This document shows positions 5,713 to 10,823 of a stretch of DNA of 10,823 nucleotides, piece by piece. The notes under the pieces were generated by a model. The model did no database searches, was not told where the DNA came from, and worked only from the letters and a program-made list of their open reading frames with translations. The stretch comes from Caldisericota bacterium (lineage in GTDB: Bacteria; Caldisericota; Caldisericia; Cryosericales; Cryosericaceae). Each line of letters opens with the position of its first letter. Positions within the stretch are counted from its first letter, which is position 1. The stretch spans positions 1-10,823 of the forward strand of contig JAPLGH010000149.1 of NCBI GenBank assembly GCA_026390285.1. The letters are read 5' to 3'. A program made the translations under genes and the position numbers.

Positions 5713-6936
5713 ATGTTCTACCTCAGTAACATCCTTGGCATGCGCGTTCTGGACCGAAAGCAAGCCGTCGTCGGCTCGATAGCCGATCTTGAAGTGGCGA
5801 CCGGCGAGAAGTTTCCGGCCGTCATGGCCGTTCTCGTCACGACACAACGCGGTCTGACGCGCGTGGCCTGGCACAACGTGCGCAGCCTCGGCATCACGGA
5901 GTGCACGCTTAAACTCGCTGATGCGGAACTTCAGCCCAACTTCAAGCTGGAAGACACGTCCATGCTCTTGCTCAACCATGTCCTGGACAAGCAGATTGTC
6001 GACATCCAAGGCGCCAAGGTCGTGCGCGTGAACGATATCGAGCTGGCGGAAAGCCATGGGCAGCTGCGTGTCATAGCGGCCGATGCCGGGTTTCGGAGCT
6101 TCATGCGCAGGGCTGGGTTTGTATGGTTCATCCATATCGTTGAACGGGAACGTCATCACAAGATTGCCGAGAATTCGATTCCCTGGAGCTTTGTCGAGCC
6201 CCTCGGACGTGATGTTCGCAGCGTTCAGGTGAGGGCGACTTGGAAGGAGCTGTCCAAACTGCATCCTTCCGATCTGGCGGACGTCGTGGACGACTTGGAC
6301 TTCAATGAGCGCGACGCGTTGTTCAAAGCTCTTAACGACGAGCAGGCGGCCGATACGCTGGCCGAACTGGAGGACGACAAGGTCAAGGTCACCATCCTTG
6401 AACGGCTGGGCGTAGCCCGCGCAGCAGACATTCTCGAGGAAATGGACCCTGATGACGCTGCGGACATCCTGCAGGACACGCGGGCTGAAACGCAGGAGGC
6501 GATGCTTCAGGAAATGGAGCCGGAAGAACGTGCGGACGTTCGCGAACTGCTGGCCTATGATGAAGATACCGCTGGTGGCCTGATGACCAACGACTATCTC
6601 GAGATCAGACAGGAGATGTCGGCCGAGCAGGTCATCGAACTTCTCCGCCGTGAGGCTCCCGATACGGAGACCATCTACTACCTGTATGTTACGGATGATG
6701 ATGGGCATCTGGCAGGGATCCTGTCCCTGCGAGCGCTCATCGTCGCGCAGCCTGGCACCGCCGTGGCCGCCATCATGCAGAAACGCACCGTTTCCGTGTT
6801 TGTGGACGACCCGAAGGGCAAAGTGGCCGAGATCATCGGCAAGTATAATTACCTTGCACTTCCCGTCGTTGACCACGAAGGCGTTCTGCAAGGAATCGTC
6901 ACGGTCGACGACGTCCTCGATCAGGCGATGGATTAG
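5713..6936 (+). CDS. Soluble PRC-barrel / MgtE_N / CBS-pair protein, probable Mg2+ sensor
   Basis: 407 residues with AGGAGG 5 nt before the ATG and no membrane helix. Domains in order: a PRC-barrel-like region (about 1-75), a second PRC-like region (about 83-165, beginning LLLNHVLDKQIVDIQGAKV), an MgtE N-terminal superhelical domain (about 177-282, with LHPSDLADVVDDL, the EMDPDDAADIL repeat and the hallmark AYDEDTAGGLMT at 281-292), then two CBS motifs (about 290-345 and 353-407, ending GIVTVDDVLDQAMD). In MgtE Mg2+ channels the N and CBS domains bind Mg2+ and close the pore. Here the protein stops just where the MgtE plug helix and channel would begin. It is followed after 9 nt by an NRAMP-like transporter on the same strand. 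I infer that it senses Mg2+ and gates or scaffolds that partner. The domains are secure; the role is inference. Confidence 0.9.
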   Translation: MFYLSNILGMRVLDRKQAVVGSIADLEVATGEKFPAVMAVLVTTQRGLTRVAWHNVRSLGITECTLKLADAELQPNFKLEDTSMLLLNHVLDKQIVDIQGAKVVRVNDIELAESHGQLRVIAADAGFRSFMRRAGFVWFIHIVERERHHKIAENSIPWSFVEPLGRDVRSVQVRATWKELSKLHPSDLADVVDDLDFNERDALFKALNDEQAADTLAELEDDKVKVTILERLGVARAADILEEMDPDDAADILQDTRAETQEAMLQEMEPEERADVRELLAYDEDTAGGLMTNDYLEIRQEMSAEQVIELLRREAPDTETIYYLYVTDDDGHLAGILSLRALIVAQPGTAVAAIMQKRTVSVFVDDPKGKVAEIIGKYNYLALPVVDHEGVLQGIVTVDDVLDQAMD

Positions 6937-6945
6937 CCTGGGGCC

Positions 6946-8223
6946 ATGGTACGGATCTGGGAACGCGTCAGGGACAGGGTTCGGCGTTTCGCGCTGACGT
7001 TGCCCATTATCTTCGCTGTCCTTGGACCGGGCATCATCACGGGCAACGTCGACAACGATGCTGGGGGCATCACCACCTACAGTGTCATCGGGGCCAGGTT
7101 CGGGTATTCCATGCTGTGGATGCTCCTGCTGATTACGTTCACGCTGGCCATGATCCAGGAAATGAGCGCTCGCATGGGTGTCGTCACGGGCAAGGGCCTT
7201 GCAGACCTGATCCGCGAACGGTTTGGCATTCGGCTGACCATGGTTGTCATGGTCCTGCTGGTATTCACCAATCTTGCCAACACCATGGGAGAATTTGCCG
7301 GCGTAGCTGGAGCCAGCTCGATCCTGGGTCTGAACCGTTTCATCGCCATCCCGGCCGTCGCGTTTCTTGTCTGGTTTCTGGTCGTCAAGGGTTCATATCG
7401 CGCTGTGGAGAAGGTTCTGCTCGTGTTCTGTATCCTGTTTCTGACCTACGTCATCAGTGCGTTCATGGCGCATCCTAACTGGGGGGTCGTCGCCAAGTCG
7501 ACTGTTGTTCCGACGTTTCAAATGAACCCTGAGTTCATCTCGCTGTTTATCGCGACGATCGGGACCACGATCGCGCCCTGGATGCAGTTCTATCAGCAGT
7601 CTTCGGTCGCCGAGAAGGCTATTGACCTCAGAAACTACAAATATGAAGTACTGGACACCTATATTGGCAGTTTCCTCACCAACTTTGTCTCCTTCTTCAT
7701 CGTGGTCGCGTGCGCGGGGACTCTGTTTGTGGCGGGCGTCCGGATCAATACCGCGGCTGAAGCCGCAGGAGCACTTGCACCGCTCGCAGGACGGTATGCC
7801 TCCGTCCTGTTCGCCGTGGGGCTGCTCAATGCATCGATCATGGCCGCCGGGGTCCTTCCTCTCTCGACGGCGTATTCCGTGGCTGAAGCGTTTGGCTGGG
7901 AATCAGGGGTTGGGAAGTCATTCCGCGAGGCTCCTCTCTTCTACGGTCTGTATACGGCGCTTATTGCTCTGGGTGCAGGAACGATCATGTTCGTACCTGA
8001 GAGCAAACTCATCGGCGTCATGCTGTTCTCGCAGGCGGCGAATGGCGTTCTGCTGCCTCTGATCCTCATCCTGATGCTGAAACTGATCAATGACAAGTCA
8101 TTGATGGGTGAGTACGTCAACAGCCGGGGCAAGAACATCGCCGTATGGGCACAGGCGGTCGTCATGATCGTGCTGGCGGCAACCCTGACGATCCAGACCG
8201 TGTTCCAGATATTGAGGAAGTAG
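6946..8223 (+). CDS. NRAMP-related divalent metal transporter, probable Mg2+ type
   Basis: 425 residues with about 11 hydrophobic segments and the NRAMP fold signature GPGIITGNVDNDAGGITTYSV in TM1. The metal-site motifs are altered. TM1 has DNDA (residues 36-39) where MntH has DPGN, and TM6 has APW (210-212) within GTTIAPWMQF where MntH has MPH. The TM6 Met that favours transition metals is thus Ala. Loss of this Met is a known mark of NRAMP-related Mg2+ transporters (NRMT). The upstream partner carries MgtE-type Mg2+-sensing domains and ends 9 nt before this ATG, so the two genes are probably cotranscribed. The ribosome site is weak (GGGG just upstream), which suggests translational coupling. 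The NRAMP family is secure; the Mg2+ substrate is a well-supported inference. Mn2+ or another metal remains possible. Confidence 0.88.
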   Translation: MVRIWERVRDRVRRFALTLPIIFAVLGPGIITGNVDNDAGGITTYSVIGARFGYSMLWMLLLITFTLAMIQEMSARMGVVTGKGLADLIRERFGIRLTMVVMVLLVFTNLANTMGEFAGVAGASSILGLNRFIAIPAVAFLVWFLVVKGSYRAVEKVLLVFCILFLTYVISAFMAHPNWGVVAKSTVVPTFQMNPEFISLFIATIGTTIAPWMQFYQQSSVAEKAIDLRNYKYEVLDTYIGSFLTNFVSFFIVVACAGTLFVAGVRINTAAEAAGALAPLAGRYASVLFAVGLLNASIMAAGVLPLSTAYSVAEAFGWESGVGKSFREAPLFYGLYTALIALGAGTIMFVPESKLIGVMLFSQAANGVLLPLILILMLKLINDKSLMGEYVNSRGKNIAVWAQAVVMIVLAATLTIQTVFQILRK

Positions 8224-8293
8224 GTTCATGATTGTGGGACGGGGAGAGTAGACTCTACATATCAGATAATTCGGTTAGCGAAAGGAAGAGTGA

Positions 8294-9616
8294 GTGAACA
8301 TTCGAAAACGGCTGCCGGCTTTTGAGTCCAAAGACTACCGGCTCTGGTTCACAGGCCAGAGCATCTCTCTTGTCGGTACGTGGCTCCAAAATACAGGCCA
8401 AGCCTGGCTGGTTCTGAAACTGACCAACTCGCCGTTCAAGCTGGGACTGCTGACCAGCATCCAGTTTCTCCCGTCTCTGATCCTCTCGGTGTTCATTGGG
8501 CCGATCATTGACCGCTTTCCCAAGCGGTCGATCTTGTTGTTCACGCAGATCATGTATGCACTGGCCGCAGCCGCTTTAGCTGTTGTGGCGTTCGGAGGTC
8601 ATGCGCAGTACTGGCAGGTGCTGGTCATTTCGGCCGTCACAGGTCTTATCAGCGCCATCGACTGGCCGACCAGACAGGCGTTCGTGGGCGAACAGGTGAA
8701 CGACAGGTCTGCCGTTGTCAATGCTCTGGCACTGAACAGCACAATCTTCAACATCGCCCGTGTTGTGGGTCCCGGCATTGGTGGCGTCCTGATCGCTGCT
8801 GTGGGCATTCCCTGGACCTTCGCCCTGAACTCGGTCAGTTTCGTAGCCGTCATCATCAGCCTGCTCCTGATGAAAGCGGGCCGCAAGCCGAGCAAGAGCA
8901 CCAAAGGGAACTATGTCCAGGAGGTCCGAGAGGGCACTCAGTACATCGCGAAGAATCAGGTTATCATGAGTCTCCTGATTATTGCTGGCATCATCAGCCT
9001 CTTCCTGCTCAACTTTAATATTCTCATTCCCAGCTTTGCCAAGCTGACTCTTGGCCTGCAGGCAGCTGGCTATGGGGGACTGATGTCGGCTATGGGGGTA
9101 GGGGCGCTGGCGGCAGGGGTACTCATGTCTCTTGGCGGAGCACGCCTTGAACCGACTCCCGCCTATGTCTATGGTTCAGGATTCATCCTCGCGGTCGCGA
9201 TGGTCTTCGTCGGAATCCAGCGCAATTTCTACCTGACCGGCTTGCTGCTGGTCTTCTGCGGATTTGGCATGGCTGCATTGTCGACGATGTGCAACACGGC
9301 GCTGCAGATGCAGTCGCCCGATCACATGCGGGGCCGCGTCATGGCCGCCTACAACCTCGTCTTCGTGGGCTCGACCCCCATCGGGGCACTCTATGCGGGC
9401 AAGATCTCGGATGCCCTTGGTGCCAACATGGGTTTCCTCGTCAGCGGGGTCATCGGCGTCGTATTCCTGGGGACGATGCTCATCTTCGTAACCCCCCGCA
9501 CCTTCCGGGGCCTGAGGACGTTTGCTGTGGCTGGTGTTTCAGTTCGAGGTGATTCTCAAACAGTCGATCCTTCTCCTATGCCGGATGCGCGAGTAGCTGG
9601 GGTGTCCAGAGACTGA
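8294..9616 (+). CDS. MFS exporter of the EntS-like (MFS_3) type
   Basis: 440 residues from GTG 8294, with AGGA (8283-8286) 7 nt upstream. It is a major facilitator of the inner membrane with about 12 helices. Seen directly: the opening FESKDYRLWFTGQSISLVGTW, the motif-A variant GPIIDRFPKR (69-78), the AIDWPTRQAFVGEQV segment (121-135) that marks the EntS/MFS_3 group, ARVVGPGIGGVLI (155-167), and the C-lobe stretch SPDHMRGRVMAAYNLVFVGSTPIGAL. Members export siderophores, macrolides and other small molecules; the substrate here is unknown. The last ~40 residues are polar, and the last ~20 codons lie inside the end of the convergent kinase gene. It starts 70 nt after the NRAMP-like gene on the same strand, so shared transcription is possible. 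I see no clear promoter in the gap. Confidence 0.9.
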   Translation: MNIRKRLPAFESKDYRLWFTGQSISLVGTWLQNTGQAWLVLKLTNSPFKLGLLTSIQFLPSLILSVFIGPIIDRFPKRSILLFTQIMYALAAAALAVVAFGGHAQYWQVLVISAVTGLISAIDWPTRQAFVGEQVNDRSAVVNALALNSTIFNIARVVGPGIGGVLIAAVGIPWTFALNSVSFVAVIISLLLMKAGRKPSKSTKGNYVQEVREGTQYIAKNQVIMSLLIIAGIISLFLLNFNILIPSFAKLTLGLQAAGYGGLMSAMGVGALAAGVLMSLGGARLEPTPAYVYGSGFILAVAMVFVGIQRNFYLTGLLLVFCGFGMAALSTMCNTALQMQSPDHMRGRVMAAYNLVFVGSTPIGALYAGKISDALGANMGFLVSGVIGVVFLGTMLIFVTPRTFRGLRTFAVAGVSVRGDSQTVDPSPMPDARVAGVSRD

Positions 9617-10823
9617 CGCACGCGTGTAGCCAGCTCCTGAAGCGTGTATGGCTTGGGAATGAAGGCCACGAAGCCCGTGCTGGTGAAAGGAGTCTCGGTC
9701 GCATCGTAGCCGGACATCAGGATTGCGGCAACCGACGGATTGATCTCATGAAGCTTCTCGAACAGGTCCTTGCCATTCATATGCGGCATTATCATGTCGA
9801 CCAGGACCAGGTCAATCGAACGCCATGAGTCCTTGTAGATAGCGAGTGCATTCATGGGATCGGCGGTGTCGGTGACGCGATATCCCAGACCTGAGAGGAC
9901 TTTGACGGCCACACTGCGGACAATGTCTTCGTCATCGACGATGAGCACCGATTCTCCCCGGACAGACCGGGCCAGTGACCCGGAGATGGGCGTCTGGCGA
10001 GCCCTGCCCTGCGCTTCAGCCCTTGAGACAGCCGGAAGGTACAGCGTGAACGTCGTTCCCTGGTTTGGCAATGAAGCCACCGTGACGGTTCCTCCGTGGT
10101 CGTGCACGACACGCCAGACGATGGACAGCCCCAGCCCGGTCCCGTCAGGCCGCGTCGTGAAGAATGGTTCAAACAGGTGATCCCTGGCCTCAGGCGACAG
10201 ACCGCACCCGGTGTCCGAAACGGTTACTTGCACGTAGCTGCCGTCTGGCAGGACAGGAAGGTCATGGCTGGTGCAGAAGGAATCGTCGATGATGACATTG
10301 GTGGCCTCGACTGTGAGCATGCCGCCTTTGTGTCCCAGTGCATCGCGGGCATTGATGACCAGGTTCAGGAAGACCTCCTCCAGCTGTGTCCGGTCGCCAG
10401 GAACGTATGCCAAGTCTGGAGCAATGTTCTGTACCAGGGACGTGCGTTTGTCGAAACCCGGCATGGCGATTGAGAGCGTATCCGCGAGGACTCCGCCGAC
10501 ATCGACGTCGGTGATCGTCGGCGTGTCTTTGCGCGAGAAGGACAGCAGCCGGTGTGTCAGTTCAGCGGCGCGCCTTGCGGCGCGTTCAATGGTGTCCAGT
10601 CCCTCATAGAGCTCGGTCCCTTCCGTTGCGTCGACCCTGAGCAGTGACGCGTGTCCCATGATGCCACCCATGATGTTGTTGAAGTCGTGTGCGATTCCCC
10701 CTGCAAGTCTGCCGACGGCTTCCATCTTCTGTGACTGCAGGAGCTCCCGTTGCAGCTGCCGTGCTCGTTCTTCGGCAAGTCGCTGTTCTGTGACGTCCCG
10801 GAAGATTCCCTGGACAATGGAAG
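9556..10823 (-). CDS. Hybrid sensor histidine kinase with C-terminal receiver domain, N-terminus cut by window edge
   Basis: The open frame continues past the first Met (10725) to the window edge, so 421 residues of a longer protein are visible. In order: the end of a PAS domain (GIFRDVTEQR, visible residues 5-14), a charged coiled-coil linker, a HisKA domain with the phospho-acceptor His45 in GGIAHDFNN, then a HATPase domain with N box NLVINARDAL (Asn157), DTGCG (203-207), EPFFTT (218-223) and GTGLGL (227-232). A receiver domain follows (about 290-405) with the acidic pair Asp296/Asp297, phospho-acceptor Asp342 (LVLVDMIMP), Ser370 and Lys390 (IPKPY). All catalytic residues are present. It should autophosphorylate and pass phosphate to its own receiver, then to an unseen partner. 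The signal depends on the missing N-terminus. The gene ends in a 61-nt tail-to-tail overlap with the MFS gene. Confidence 0.95.
   Translation of the reverse strand, partial: SIVQGIFRDVTEQRLAEERARQLQRELLQSQKMEAVGRLAGGIAHDFNNIMGGIMGHASLLRVDATEGTELYEGLDTIERAARRAAELTHRLLSFSRKDTPTITDVDVGGVLADTLSIAMPGFDKRTSLVQNIAPDLAYVPGDRTQLEEVFLNLVINARDALGHKGGMLTVEATNVIIDDSFCTSHDLPVLPDGSYVQVTVSDTGCGLSPEARDHLFEPFFTTRPDGTGLGLSIVWRVVHDHGGTVTVASLPNQGTTFTLYLPAVSRAEAQGRARQTPISGSLARSVRGESVLIVDDEDIVRSVAVKVLSGLGYRVTDTADPMNALAIYKDSWRSIDLVLVDMIMPHMNGKDLFEKLHEINPSVAAILMSGYDATETPFTSTGFVAFIPKPYTLQELATRVRQSLDTPATRASGIGEGSTV

Noticed and set aside
5668..6891. 407-codon minus-strand open frame opposite the MgtE_N/CBS gene
   Set aside because: It mirrors the plus-strand gene almost exactly in extent. 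The plus frame carries MgtE_N and CBS signatures and a strong promoter and ribosome site, while the minus frame shows no family.
8240..8262. Small hairpin AGAGT/ACTCT before the MFS gene
   Set aside because: The arms are 5 bp with a 2-nt loop, not a stable terminator or a convincing operator.

Overview
The window is bacterial chromosomal DNA of moderately high GC. It carries GGAGG-type ribosome binding sites, sigma70-like promoters with 16-17 nt spacers, and tightly packed genes mostly on the plus strand. I cannot name the organism. The mix of a stand-alone Cas6, NRAMP transporters, tandem MATE exporters and a hybrid histidine kinase fits a poorly characterised free-living lineage. There is no phage, plasmid, transposon, rRNA or tRNA signal.

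Layout. Positions 1-786 (minus) are the 5' part of a canonical NRAMP Mn2+/Fe2+ importer (MntH type) that runs off the left edge. Its promoter sits so close to the ATG that the mRNA is probably leaderless. A 215-nt divergent control region (787-1001) separates it from a stand-alone cas6 gene (1002-2549, plus). That gene encodes a complete Cas6-like domain followed by a tail of about 257 residues rich in Gly, Arg, Ser and Pro. No CRISPR array or other cas gene is visible. A perfect 28-bp palindrome after cas6 is a likely terminator.

Next come two tandem MATE-family exporters (2707-4167 and 4177-5526). The second is damaged relative to the first: about 15 nt are missing in frame near 5080 and about 41 nt near 5407. 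The second gap throws the last membrane segment out of frame, and its remnant is still readable at 5408-5593.

A new promoter at 5646-5674 starts a two-gene unit. The first gene (5713-6936) encodes a soluble PRC-barrel/MgtE_N/CBS protein. It is the cytosolic Mg2+-sensing half of an MgtE channel without the channel. The second (6946-8223) encodes an NRAMP-fold transporter whose TM1 and TM6 metal-site motifs are non-canonical (DNDA and APW instead of DPGN and MPH), as expected for an NRAMP-related Mg2+ transporter. The pair looks like a sensor/transporter module for magnesium. An MFS exporter (8294-9616) follows. Its C-terminal codons overlap, tail to tail, the end of a hybrid histidine kinase (minus strand, 9556 to beyond 10823).

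The most noteworthy items are the long-tailed orphan Cas6, whose usual catalytic His is not in its expected place, and the split MgtE-sensor/NRAMP pair. The decaying second MATE copy is the third.
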